Below are positions 44,305 to 52,813 of a stretch of DNA of 64,000 bases, in pieces. The stretch covers positions 124,001-188,000 of the forward strand of contig NZ_JAFBDW010000003.1 in NCBI RefSeq assembly GCF_016908415.1, given 5' to 3'. The notes under the pieces are model-generated. The model was not told where the DNA came from. It did not search any database and saw only the letters and a program-made list of their open reading frames with translations. Position numbers and translations under genes: made by a program. Source of the DNA: Caldicoprobacter guelmensis (GTDB lineage: Bacteria > Bacillota > Clostridia > Caldicoprobacterales > Caldicoprobacteraceae). The first letter of the stretch is position 1. Every line of letters starts with the position of its first letter.

Positions 44305-45321
44305 TTAAAGCCGCGAGAAGTCCTTAATACCCTTAACCATAATCACCAGTCCGCCCACTATGATATTTAAATAATAGGTCATGAACCGCCACAACAGCAT
44401 GGCAACAAATATCAAGTGTGGAGGGAAAAAACGTTGAAAAAACAGATAAAAACCACCTTCGGAGGCCCCTGTGGCACCCGGAGCAGGGAAATAGGATACC
44501 GCAAGATATAAAAAGGACTGCACAGATATCATGGCAACCCATGCACTATCCTTCAAACCAAACGCTCTATAGATAAAAAACGTAACGCTGAAATAAAAGA
44601 TAAGCTGTACCGCCGTCATAACAGCCATCACAGCCATACCTTTGTAATTCCCACGGAACATGCATAGGCTTCTATGAAAATCCTCCACCGCAGCTTCCAT
44701 TCGCGCTTCCCACTTCTCCAGATCTTTTACCACACGCACGCTATGGAAAAAATTTAATACAGATAATACCATTTTTCTTATAAACCCGCGGTTAAGTGAC
44801 AAAAAATATATCAGAAACACCGCACCAGCATTGATCACAAAACCAATCAAGGATATCACGATTACTACAAATGGGTATGAAAATACCAGCGCAGCTTTAA
44901 ATATAAAGGCTACAACACATAATATCGACAAAACCACCTGGTAAACCAAGTACTTAATTATTAGCGCCGATGTAGAATAACCAGCAGGGATACCAACTCG
45001 GGACATGTAATATACCTGCGCCGGTTGCCCACCGCTGGCAAAAGGTGTAACGCAGTTATAGTATTGCCCTATCAACGCAACCTCCATACAGTCTTTAAAA
45101 CGCTTGGGCTCAAAAATAACTGCCAATGAATACTTTAGTATCAACGCATCCATAATCCAGAATATCAGCATGCATGCTGCCGCTCCAGCAATCCAGCGTG
45201 GCTCAAGCATGCTCAAGGCTCGACCTAAGTCCTTAAGATTGGGATCCAGAATTCCTATAACCGTAATGACCATAATATTTATTACGATATAAAGAAGAAT
45301 CACATACCTCTTTCTGTTCAT
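44305..45321 (-). CDS. Flippase-like/LPG-synthase-type integral membrane protein
   Basis: 338-aa protein with about eight membrane helices of the UPF0104 group (lysylphosphatidylglycerol synthase membrane domain, AglD-like). Conserved parts are IGQYYNCVTPFASGGQPAQVYYMSR and YFPAPGATGASEGGFYLFF. It lacks the cytoplasmic aminoacyl-transferase domain of MprF, so it is not a full LPG synthase. The family is thought to move or modify lipids; the actual function is unknown. AAGGAG precedes the ATG by 6 bases. It is probably co-transcribed with the radical SAM gene after it. Confidence 0.85.
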   Translation of the reverse strand: MNRKRYVILLYIVINIMVITVIGILDPNLKDLGRALSMLEPRWIAGAAACMLIFWIMDALILKYSLAVIFEPKRFKDCMEVALIGQYYNCVTPFASGGQPAQVYYMSRVGIPAGYSTSALIIKYLVYQVVLSILCVVAFIFKAALVFSYPFVVIVISLIGFVINAGAVFLIYFLSLNRGFIRKMVLSVLNFFHSVRVVKDLEKWEARMEAAVEDFHRSLCMFRGNYKGMAVMAVMTAVQLIFYFSVTFFIYRAFGLKDSAWVAMISVQSFLYLAVSYFPAPGATGASEGGFYLFFQRFFPPHLIFVAMLLWRFMTYYLNIIVGGLVIMVKGIKDFSRL

Positions 45322-45474
45322 ATTCGCTCCTTAAAATTCCTTGAATTATTGATTTTGCAAAGCAAAGCTCAAAATAGGACTCGATACACATAGTCTGCCA
45401 TTATTGTCTCTATTATACTATACTCCAGAGGATACTGCAAACTAGAGGCAGCATACATCAGATCATTTAAACAT

Positions 45475-45501
45475 AAAAGCCGCGGCATACAAAACCGCGG
45501 C
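45475..45501 (-). terminator. Terminator of the Kor operon
   Basis: GC-rich 7-bp arms GCCGCGG (45479-45485) and CCGCGGC (45495-45501), then TTTTATGTTT on the minus strand, about 56 bases after korC. Confidence 0.78.
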
Positions 45502-45556
45502 CTATTGCCTTTGTGATACTGCTTGTTCTTAAGCAAATTGCCTTTATAAAAGGATT

Positions 45557-46108
45557 TTATCCCTTTACACATTCCTTAACGCATTCAGCCCCACTCTTTA
45601 AAGCCTCCTCATTCAATGGAATTAGGTGCTCTTTTGAAGGCCCCAGCGCCTTTCTCAAAGACTCTATCACAGACTCGGGCGATACAGCTCCTGTCTTTGC
45701 TAAAAAGCCTCCCAGCATCACCATGTTGGCCACACGGCTGTTGCCCAGCTGGTCCGCAATCTCATTTGCGGGTATATAGCAAACCTCAATATCGTCCCTG
45801 GTCGCTTTTTTATCTATAATCGAACTGTTGACCAGCAGCAGTCCTCCTTTCATAACAGCACCCTCAAACCTGTCCAGCGACGGCCTATTCATAACCATAA
45901 CTGCCGTTGCCTCGGTTACAATGGGAGATGCCACCGGCTCATCAGATATGATGACGTTGCAGTTTGCCGTGCCGCCACGCATCTCGGGGCCGTATGAAGG
46001 AAGCCATGACACATTCTTGCCTTCCAGCATGCCGGCATAGGCCAAAAGCTGTCCCATCAGCATAATCCCCTGCCCGCCAAATCCCGCAATGATAATCTGG
46101 TGGGTCAT
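45557..46108 (-). CDS. korC: 2-oxoacid:ferredoxin oxidoreductase, gamma subunit
   Basis: 183-aa subunit of the four-part oxidoreductase. It begins with the family motif IIIAGFGGQGIMLMGQLLA and has SWLPSYGPEMRGGTANC. This subunit takes part in coenzyme A handling and electron flow from the TPP-bearing subunit. It starts one base after the beta subunit gene, and its order (ferredoxin, alpha, beta, gamma) is that of Kor/Vor operons. The 2-oxoacid used (2-oxoglutarate or branched-chain) cannot be fixed from sequence. Confidence 0.93.
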   Translation of the reverse strand: MTHQIIIAGFGGQGIMLMGQLLAYAGMLEGKNVSWLPSYGPEMRGGTANCNVIISDEPVASPIVTEATAVMVMNRPSLDRFEGAVMKGGLLLVNSSIIDKKATRDDIEVCYIPANEIADQLGNSRVANMVMLGGFLAKTGAVSPESVIESLRKALGPSKEHLIPLNEEALKSGAECVKECVKG

Positions 46109-46109
46109 A

Positions 46110-46847
46110 TCACTTTCCCTCCTTTTTAACGCCCAAAGGATAATAAGGTATCATATTTTGCTCCAACCATTTCAGCGCTTCCACCGGCGTCATACCCCAG
46201 TTGGTCGGGCAGGTGGAAAGAACCTCTACCATTGAAAAACCTTTGCCAGCCAGCTGGGTTTCAAACGCTTTTTTAATCGCTCTCTTGGCCTGATTTATAT
46301 GTTTTATATCGTGTACCGAAACCCTTTCGATGTACGCCGAACCCTCAAGGGTTGCCAGCATTTCGCTCATTCTTATGGGATAACCTGCTTTACCTGGGTC
46401 ACGGCCGTAAGGGGTAGTGGCAGTCACTTGCCCAATAAGGGTGGTGGGGGCCATCTGTCCCCCCGTCATGCCGTATATGGCATTGTTTATGAATATAACG
46501 GTGATGTTTTCACCCCGTATAGCAGCGTGCACTATCTCCGCCGTACCTATAGCCGCTAGGTCTCCATCCCCCTGGTAGGTAAACACAACCCTATCTGGCA
46601 ATACGCGCTTTATACCAGTTGCAACGGCAGGTGCCCTACCGTGCGCAGCCTCCTGCATATCGCAATTGAAGTACTCATAAGCAAATACGGCGCATCCCAC
46701 CGGCGCAACGCCTATCGTCTTCTCACGAATTCCCAGTTCATCTATCGCTTCGGCCACCAACCTGTGGACTATGCCGTGGGTACAGCCAGGACAGTAGTGA
46801 AAGGGCTTATCGGTCAAAGATTTTGGCCTGGTAAAAACCTTGGTCAT
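46110..46847 (-). CDS. korB: 2-oxoacid:ferredoxin oxidoreductase, beta subunit (TPP binding)
   Basis: 245 aa. The thiamine-diphosphate motif runs from GDGD at residues 93-96 to NN at 121-122. Cys residues at 19 and 22 (YCPGCTHG), together with the later GCAVF, are the usual cluster-linked cysteines of this subunit. Its start overlaps the alpha subunit stop by 4 bp (ATGA). It catalyses oxidative decarboxylation of a 2-oxoacid to the acyl-CoA with reduction of ferredoxin, which in a fermentative anaerobe can also run in the reductive direction. Confidence 0.94.
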   Translation of the reverse strand: MTKVFTRPKSLTDKPFHYCPGCTHGIVHRLVAEAIDELGIREKTIGVAPVGCAVFAYEYFNCDMQEAAHGRAPAVATGIKRVLPDRVVFTYQGDGDLAAIGTAEIVHAAIRGENITVIFINNAIYGMTGGQMAPTTLIGQVTATTPYGRDPGKAGYPIRMSEMLATLEGSAYIERVSVHDIKHINQAKRAIKKAFETQLAGKGFSMVEVLSTCPTNWGMTPVEALKWLEQNMIPYYPLGVKKEGK

Positions 46848-47917
46848 CTCGAAACACCCCCTATGACCTTCTTGACCTCGGACAGTATCGCATTGGGCTC
46901 AGGTACCATTCCGCCTGTTCTGCCGTAGAAAAACACAGGTTTTCTGCCGTTGACGCTTAAGCGCACATCTTCCACCATCTGGCCCATGCTCATCTCTACC
47001 GCCATAAAGGCCTTGACGTGTTCACGCTGAGTCCATTCTTCAAAGGTACTGGTAGGGAAAGGCCATAAGGTGATGGGACGTATAAGCCCAACGTTTATAC
47101 CCTCATGTTTTGCCTTTTGAATGACGCTCTTTACAATGCGCGCAGTGGTGCCATATGCTGCCACGATTATCTCGGCATTCTCACAGTTATAGCACTCAAC
47201 TTTTACCTCGTTTTTCTTGATCTCTTCGTACTTCTGATAGATTCTTCTTACATGCTCTTCTAGAGCCTGCGGGTCAATAAATAGCGAGTTTATGATGTTT
47301 CTTGGACGCTCTCCCGTATACCCGGTAGTGGCCCAGGTTTTTGGTGGCAGCTGCCGTTTGGTGCTCAGGGGCCTGAATTCAACCGGCTCCATCATCTGCC
47401 CCAGCATGCCGTCTCCCAGTATCATTACCGGATTGCGGTACTGGTCAGCTATATCAAAGCCCTCCATTACCAGGTCTACCGCTTCCTGTATAGTAGAAGG
47501 CGCCAACACTACCAGGTGATAATCGCCATGGCCACCCCCCTTTGTTGCCTGGAAGTAGTCCGACTGTGCGGGCTGAATTCCTCCTAACCCCGGACCTCCA
47601 CGAACCATGTTTACCACAACACAAGGCAGTTCAGCCCCCGCAATGTATGATAATCCTTCCTGTTTCAGGCTTATTCCAGGACTAGAAGAAGATGTCATTA
47701 CCCGAGCACCCGCTCCCGCAGCACCGTACACCATGTTTATGGCCGACACTTCGCTCTCAGCTTGAATGAAACATCCGCCTACCTCTGGCAACCTCTTTGC
47801 CATATACGCAGGGATTTCATTCTGGGGCGTAATAGGATACCCAAAAAAATATCTACATCCGGCTTGAATGGCCGCTTCAGCAATGGCCTCATTGCCCTTC
47901 ATCAACACTTTCGACAT
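46844..47917 (-). CDS. korA: 2-oxoacid:ferredoxin oxidoreductase, alpha subunit
   Basis: 357 aa, the pyrimidine-binding subunit, with MKGNEAIAEAAIQAGCRYFFGYPITPQ at the N-terminus as in VorB/KorA, then the AGARVMTSSSSPGISL and RGGPGLGGIQPAQSDY regions. It follows the small ferredoxin gene after a 244-base gap without a gene and overlaps korB. The VorB-like sequence argues for 2-oxoisovalerate or another branched 2-oxoacid about as much as 2-oxoglutarate. If the synthase upstream on the map makes citrate, a 2-oxoglutarate role would be consistent. Confidence 0.93.
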   Translation of the reverse strand: MSKVLMKGNEAIAEAAIQAGCRYFFGYPITPQNEIPAYMAKRLPEVGGCFIQAESEVSAINMVYGAAGAGARVMTSSSSPGISLKQEGLSYIAGAELPCVVVNMVRGGPGLGGIQPAQSDYFQATKGGGHGDYHLVVLAPSTIQEAVDLVMEGFDIADQYRNPVMILGDGMLGQMMEPVEFRPLSTKRQLPPKTWATTGYTGERPRNIINSLFIDPQALEEHVRRIYQKYEEIKKNEVKVECYNCENAEIIVAAYGTTARIVKSVIQKAKHEGINVGLIRPITLWPFPTSTFEEWTQREHVKAFMAVEMSMGQMVEDVRLSVNGRKPVFFYGRTGGMVPEPNAILSEVKKVIGGVSR

Positions 47918-48161
47918 AAATATACAACCCCCATTTCCTTGCTTTTATTGCCTTACATGCTACACATTAGCTAGCCTTGCAAATCTCCTTGACAGTCAAC
48001 TGAAAAACTGTCTCAATTTAACGTAGTTTAATGCATCAAATACTCATAGGCTCACGATTCTGTTATTCAAAATTTGTCCTCCCTTAATATGCTACATTTA
48101 CCAACTTTCTGGCTTTAATGTGTCGTATTGACTTTATCGCCAAAATCTTGCATATTCCACC

Positions 48162-48368
48162 TTACTTTTCAACCTCTATAACCACATCAGGGCATATACG
48201 CGCACAAAAAGCACACCCTATGCATTTATCCATCTCTATCACTGTAGCTGGATGGTATCCTTTTGAATTCATGCGATCACGGGCCATCACCACAATCCCT
48301 TTGGGACAAACCGTGGTGCACAGTTCGCATCCTTTGCATCGTTCCTCATCAAAAATAACCCTTGCCAT
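48162..48368 (-). CDS. korD: Two-cluster ferredoxin subunit of the Kor operon
   Basis: 68 aa with two 4Fe-4S motifs: C11, C14, C17, C21 and C49, C52, C55, C59. This is the delta subunit that passes electrons from the oxidoreductase to free ferredoxin. AAAGGAG lies upstream of the ATG. It is the first gene of the operon. Confidence 0.93.
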   Translation of the reverse strand: MARVIFDEERCKGCELCTTVCPKGIVVMARDRMNSKGYHPATVIEMDKCIGCAFCARICPDVVIEVEK

Positions 48369-48384
48369 AAAATATACTCCTTTC

Positions 48385-48401
48385 TCTAGAAAATTTCTAG
48401 A
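48385..48401 (-). promoter_or_regulatory. Short palindrome in the Kor leader
   Basis: TCTAGAAA-A-TTTCTAGA, a perfect 17-base palindrome with one central base, sits 17 bases upstream of korD and just before the ribosome site. It could be an operator or an AT-rich leader hairpin. Confidence 0.4.
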
Positions 48402-48597
48402 TTGAAATCCTCACTGATTTATCAAGTTTCTGTCATATAATCTATTTTAAATTAAAAAACGCTATTTTGCCAACCATAATTAAACAAAATAGGCAATTGC
48501 AAAATTATGATACTATGATTTACACTAAAAACTTGCAAGCAAATTAATATTATAAATAATAAATACCATACAACATCAAATCCATTGAATCCACATA

Positions 48598-49287
48598 TTA
48601 AACTCCATCTTCACCACTCCAGGGGGGATGGAGATAGACATCTATAGGGAACCTCTTTTTTCTATACTGTTCCGGCAGCTGCTCAATAACCTCCGCAACG
48701 CCAGAAATATAGGCTATAGGGATGTTAAGCTCTTGGGAAACCTGTTCCACGATCTTCTGTCCTTCCAGCAAATGACTTAAATTTGTTTCATACATCAAAT
48801 TGGTGTTGTTAATGAGGTCAGTAACTTTGAGCCTTGAACGACTTTCAATAGCCTTGAGCATCTCTATAATTTGCCCAGGAGTGCTGGACAGCGGCCTTCG
48901 CACATTGATCACAAAAAACATTTGATAAGGTTCCTGCATGAAATAAGGATAGTATCGCCCCAGTACCGTGGCCCCTATATCATCTCCACCTACATCAAAA
49001 ACCACAATCCCGGTTTTACTTTGAAACACCGAATAAATTTCCGGGGGTAGCGACGGGATATCTACGGTAGTCCCAACAAAATTGGGCGACAAAAGCTTTA
49101 TCCCCTCTTTTTCTAAAACATTCCTAACCTCGCTTGAACGAAAAAATGGATTCACGATATCCAGGTCCACTAGGGTCACTGCCTGCCCCTGCCTGACCAA
49201 TTTTATACTATAATTTATCGCCAATTCAGTCTTACCACTACCAAAGTGACCAGTAAAAAGTATAATCCGCCTGTTTTCCTGTTGCAT
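48598..49287 (-). CDS. P-loop ATPase of the CobQ/MinD-like type
   Basis: 229-aa protein. Walker A GHFGSGKTE occupies residues 13-21, followed by a switch region with VTLVDLDIVNPFFRSSEV and VFDVGGDDIGATVLGRYY. It is related to the nucleotide-binding proteins that often accompany 2-oxoacid oxidoreductase genes in Firmicutes. The exact role is unknown; the proximity to the Kor operon, which lies 230 bases downstream on the same strand, suggests a metal-cluster or cofactor function. No C-terminal amphipathic helix of the MinD sort is visible. Confidence 0.75.
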   Translation of the reverse strand: MQQENRRIILFTGHFGSGKTELAINYSIKLVRQGQAVTLVDLDIVNPFFRSSEVRNVLEKEGIKLLSPNFVGTTVDIPSLPPEIYSVFQSKTGIVVFDVGGDDIGATVLGRYYPYFMQEPYQMFFVINVRRPLSSTPGQIIEMLKAIESRSRLKVTDLINNTNLMYETNLSHLLEGQKIVEQVSQELNIPIAYISGVAEVIEQLPEQYRKKRFPIDVYLHPPWSGEDGV

Positions 49288-49391
49288 GTAGAATCCAACC
49301 CTTTCTACATATAAGACACATATGCTTTCGATTATTTTATCACATTTTGGGGGATTATTCTATCACTGTTTATCCCTTTTTAGAAAAAAAT

Positions 49392-49424
49392 AAACAATCC
49401 CCACTTAAAAAGTGGGGATTGTTT
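49392..49424 (-). terminator. Terminator of the third YesMN-linked transporter operon
   Basis: Perfect 14-bp stem (arms 49392-49405 and 49411-49424, 5-base loop) followed by ATTTTTTT on the minus strand, 21 bases after the permease stop at 49445. Confidence 0.9.
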
Positions 49425-49444
49425 TACAATTCTCTTGCAACCAC

Positions 49445-50293
49445 CTATCCTTTTAGTCCGCTTGTACTAATCCCCTCGACAATATACTTCTGAAATGCGA
49501 TAAACAATACAATAACTGGTACAAGGGATAAAGCTGACATGGCAAACATAGCTCCCCAGTTAGTAACAGCTGCAGGATCTGAAAACATCCTTAATGCCAA
49601 GGAGACTGTGTACTTTGCGGGGGTCTGCAGATACAACAAAGGTCCAAAGAAATCTTGCCATCTCCAGTAAAATGCAAAGATTGCAGAAGTCATCAATGCT
49701 GGAACTAACAATGGTACAATGATTCTTAGGAAAATTCCCAGATGGTTACATCCATCAATAGTAGCCGACTCATCCAATTCCTTAGGAATACCCTGTATAA
49801 ATTGCATCATTAAAAATATGAAAAAAGGTAATCCAAAGAAAGAAGGAACAATCAGAGGTTTAAAGGAATTTATCCATCCTAATTTGCTAAACATAATATA
49901 CTGGGGAATGATCAACACTTGCGAAGGCAACAGCATGGTAGTAATCATACATCCAAACAATATCTTCTTTCCCTTAAACCGAATACGCGAGAACCCATAC
50001 GCCACAAATGCCGATGATACAACCTGACCTATGGTCGTTAAAGTAGCTACAATAAAGGAATTTTTAAAAAAAACGGCAAAAGAAATTCCCCCGAATCCTT
50101 TCCACCCTTCTATATAATTACTAAATTCCCAATGTGTCGGAATTAAATGATGAGCTCTTTGAAAAATATCAGCGTGTCCCTTAAAAGAACTACTTATAAG
50201 CCACAATACCGGATATAGCATAAAAAAACCAAATATCCATATAAAAACATGATACAAAAAAGTATCAATGTAACTCTTTTTTTTGCTTTTCAT
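49445..50293 (-). CDS. Carbohydrate ABC permease, MalG type
   Basis: CUT1 permease subunit of about 282 aa with six membrane helices. It has the EAA motif LDESATIDGCNHLGIFLRIIVP and the C-terminal QKYIVEGISTSGLKG. The ATG at 50293 has AAAAGGGG upstream and begins one base after the stop of the MalF-type gene (TAA-T-ATG), so the two are translationally coupled. A longer in-frame start at 50368 overlaps that gene and lacks support. Closer to MalG/UgpE-type subunits than to the LplC group. Confidence 0.9.
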   Translation of the reverse strand: MKSKKKSYIDTFLYHVFIWIFGFFMLYPVLWLISSSFKGHADIFQRAHHLIPTHWEFSNYIEGWKGFGGISFAVFFKNSFIVATLTTIGQVVSSAFVAYGFSRIRFKGKKILFGCMITTMLLPSQVLIIPQYIMFSKLGWINSFKPLIVPSFFGLPFFIFLMMQFIQGIPKELDESATIDGCNHLGIFLRIIVPLLVPALMTSAIFAFYWRWQDFFGPLLYLQTPAKYTVSLALRMFSDPAAVTNWGAMFAMSALSLVPVIVLFIAFQKYIVEGISTSGLKG

Positions 50294-50294
50294 A

Positions 50295-51224
50295 TTACCA
50301 TTCCCCTTTTGATTCGTAATATACCCAATAGTTTGATGATTTAAAGATAAGTGCCGTAAATACTCCAATGATTAATAAAAGCACCCATGCCATTGCACAT
50401 CCATAGCCCATTTCATAAAACTTAAAAGCCTTTTCAAACAAATATAACGCGTAAAATAAAGTTTTGTCAAACGGCCCTCCCTGAGTAATAAGATAGCTCT
50501 CAGTAAATGCCATAAATCCACTTATGGTTTGCATGATAAAATTAAAAAATATAATAGGCGTTAACAACGGCATAGTAATTTTAGTAAACCTCTGCCAAGT
50601 ATTGGCTCCGTCAATATAGGCAGCTTCATAATAACTTGTTGGAATCTGCTTCAGTCCAGCAATAAAAATGAGCATAGGTGAACCAAACTGCCATGCAGCT
50701 AATAAAATAAGAGTCCACATAGCAGTGTGTGGATTTCCTATCCAACCAATCCCTTTATCAATAATTCCTAATTCAATAAGAACAGAATTTAAAGCACCGT
50801 TAACTCCAAATAACTGCCTCCACATCACCGCTACGGCTACACTTCCTCCAATGAGAGAAGGAATATAAAAAGCTGCACGATATACGCTTACCATTTTCCT
50901 ATCCCTAACAAGAAGCACAGCTATAAAAAGCGCAAAAATTAATCGCAAAGGCACAGCCACAAAAACATAAGAAAAAGTTGCTTTTAATGCGCTTATATAA
51001 CGCTCATCATGTAGAAACATGGTTTTGTAATTCTCCAGCCCCACCCATTTAGGTGGAGACAAAAGGTCATATTGTGTAAATGACAATACAAAAGAGGCGC
51101 CTATTGGAACAACAGTAAACAAAATAAAACCAATAAGCCATGGAGATATAAAAGCATAACCGGCTAGATTGTTATAATCATTTCTTCTTTTTCTTTGTTT
51201 ATTCAACCCTTTTGCAAATACCAT
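50295..51224 (-). CDS. Carbohydrate ABC permease, MalF type
   Basis: CUT1 permease of 309 aa with six membrane helices; N-terminal AGYAFISPWLIGFILFTVVPIGASF and EAA motif YEAAYIDGANTWQRFTKITMP. AAAGGGG lies upstream of the ATG. The module has the classic order kinase, regulator, binding protein, MalF, MalG. No ATPase is encoded here. Confidence 0.9.
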   Translation of the reverse strand: MVFAKGLNKQRKRRNDYNNLAGYAFISPWLIGFILFTVVPIGASFVLSFTQYDLLSPPKWVGLENYKTMFLHDERYISALKATFSYVFVAVPLRLIFALFIAVLLVRDRKMVSVYRAAFYIPSLIGGSVAVAVMWRQLFGVNGALNSVLIELGIIDKGIGWIGNPHTAMWTLILLAAWQFGSPMLIFIAGLKQIPTSYYEAAYIDGANTWQRFTKITMPLLTPIIFFNFIMQTISGFMAFTESYLITQGGPFDKTLFYALYLFEKAFKFYEMGYGCAMAWVLLLIIGVFTALIFKSSNYWVYYESKGEW

Positions 51225-51270
51225 TAAAAGTGCCCCTTTCTATAACTTAGAAAATTAAGGTTTAAAAGGT

Positions 51271-51315
51271 TTAGTTAGATATGGTTTGCACAAAGTACAA
51301 ACCATATCTAACTAA
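51271..51315 (-). ncRNA. Intercistronic 18-bp hairpin between binding protein and permease genes
   Basis: Perfect 18-bp stem (51271-51288 with 51298-51315), 9-base loop. It starts 10 bases past the binding-protein stop at 51325 and ends about 47 bases before the permease start. The T-run expected of a terminator is weak, so partial termination or 3'-end protection is more likely. Confidence 0.8.
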
Positions 51316-51324
51316 CTCTTATTA

Positions 51325-52698
51325 TTACTGAGCACTCTTTGCTAAAATCTTATTAGCTTCTTCTCTAAATTTTATAGCTGCCTCTGCTGGAGTAAGCTGT
51401 CCATATAGCATTTGTTCTTCTAAATTCTTCAAAAGCTTGTCTACTTCTGGATGCCCTGGAGGATCTGGCGGATCTATTGGACTGCTGTTCGCAATAACTA
51501 CTTCCATGAAATTAAACATTTCTTTCTGTGCATCACTCAACAATGGGATTAAGGCTTCTCGTACTTTAGAAGAAATTGGAACACCTCGTTCTGCCATCAA
51601 AACCTTATTTGCTTCAATATCGTTAGTAAAATAATTCACAAACTGTACAGCTTTATCTTTGTTTTTGCTTGTAGATGCCACCGAGAAAAATTGACTAGGT
51701 TTCACATACATTCCTTCCTTAACCTGGTCTTTATGTTTAGGAAGTAATGCCAACTTAAGGGGTCGATTAGCAGCCTTTGTCATAGCGACAATCTGGTTAC
51801 TATGAGCCGCTGCCATGGCTGCTTTTTTGGTGACAAGGAATTCGTCCTCTACCGATTTAACTTCTAATCTTTCATCCGGCATGGGCAAAGCACCTTGCTT
51901 TACTAATTCCAATTCCATAGTAAAAAATTCCTCAAAAAGCTTATCATCACTATAATCTAACTTAGTTCCGTCATCGGAGTACAATTTCTGTCCATGTTGA
52001 CGAACATAATGTTTTAACCCGTGAAAATAACCACCAGGGAAAGTCCTATCGGCATAAATACCTAATTTTTCATGTATTTTTTTAGCAGCATCCATATAAT
52101 CTTCCCATGTCCAATCAGGTGTCGGTTCTGGAACACCTGCTTGTTGGAACAAAGCAGGATCGTAGACAATACAAGGAGCATTAGAACCCAAGTTTATTCC
52201 GTAAAGCTTACCATTCACCCTTCCACCTACTATACTACTCTCATCAACATCCGACAAATCTAAAATTCCCCGTTCTACATAGGGGTCTAATGCCTCTAAA
52301 AGTCCCTTTTTGGCATACTGTGCTAGATATTGATAATCCTGTTGAAAAACGTCAGGTAAGTTGTTTGCAGCCGCCAAAGCCGCTACTTTTTCCCAATATC
52401 CATCCCATCCGGAAAATTCATATTGAATAGTAACATCGGGGTTCTTTTCTTCAAACATTTCAATAACTTTTATTGTCCTATCGTGTCTATCTTGCGAACC
52501 CCACCAAAAAATACGCAGCTCAGCTTTTTCTCCCCCAGCATTTCCTTTTGATTCGCCCTGTTTTTGCTCATCCTGCTTCTGCTGGTCATTTGTTGTTGAA
52601 CTTCCAGTATTGTCTTTAGCCGGTTGACTTCCACATGCTGTCAATACCATAGATATCACTAAAATTACAACAACCAATAAACTCCACCATTTCTTCAT
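51325..52698 (-). CDS. Family 1 sugar-binding lipoprotein
   Basis: Extracellular substrate-binding protein of 457 aa. The lipoprotein signal ends in MVLTAC (C22), followed by a polar Gln/Lys/Gly linker to about residue 55 and the family 1 fold (LRIFWWGSQDRHDRTIKVIEMF, AALAAANNLPDVFQQD). The ATG at 52698 has GGGG upstream, better placed than the in-frame ATG at 52707. It feeds the MalF/MalG-type permeases and is likely induced by the upstream YesM/YesN pair. Substrate unknown. Confidence 0.9.
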   Translation of the reverse strand: MKKWWSLLVVVILVISMVLTACGSQPAKDNTGSSTTNDQQKQDEQKQGESKGNAGGEKAELRIFWWGSQDRHDRTIKVIEMFEEKNPDVTIQYEFSGWDGYWEKVAALAAANNLPDVFQQDYQYLAQYAKKGLLEALDPYVERGILDLSDVDESSIVGGRVNGKLYGINLGSNAPCIVYDPALFQQAGVPEPTPDWTWEDYMDAAKKIHEKLGIYADRTFPGGYFHGLKHYVRQHGQKLYSDDGTKLDYSDDKLFEEFFTMELELVKQGALPMPDERLEVKSVEDEFLVTKKAAMAAAHSNQIVAMTKAANRPLKLALLPKHKDQVKEGMYVKPSQFFSVASTSKNKDKAVQFVNYFTNDIEANKVLMAERGVPISSKVREALIPLLSDAQKEMFNFMEVVIANSSPIDPPDPPGHPEVDKLLKNLEEQMLYGQLTPAEAAIKFREEANKILAKSAQ

Positions 52699-52813
52699 TA
52701 TACACACCCCTTTTATTTTTAATTGAAGCCTTTACACAATTGATTATATCGGATGGGTACAAAAATTTAAATAAAATTATCCGACATCATTGTTTAAAAA
52801 ACAGATTTAGATT

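Noticed and set aside
52749..52784. TCGGAT and ATCCGA inverted repeat upstream of the third binding-protein gene as a YesN site
   Set aside because: Arms are only 6 bp with a 24-base gap; such repeats are expected by chance.
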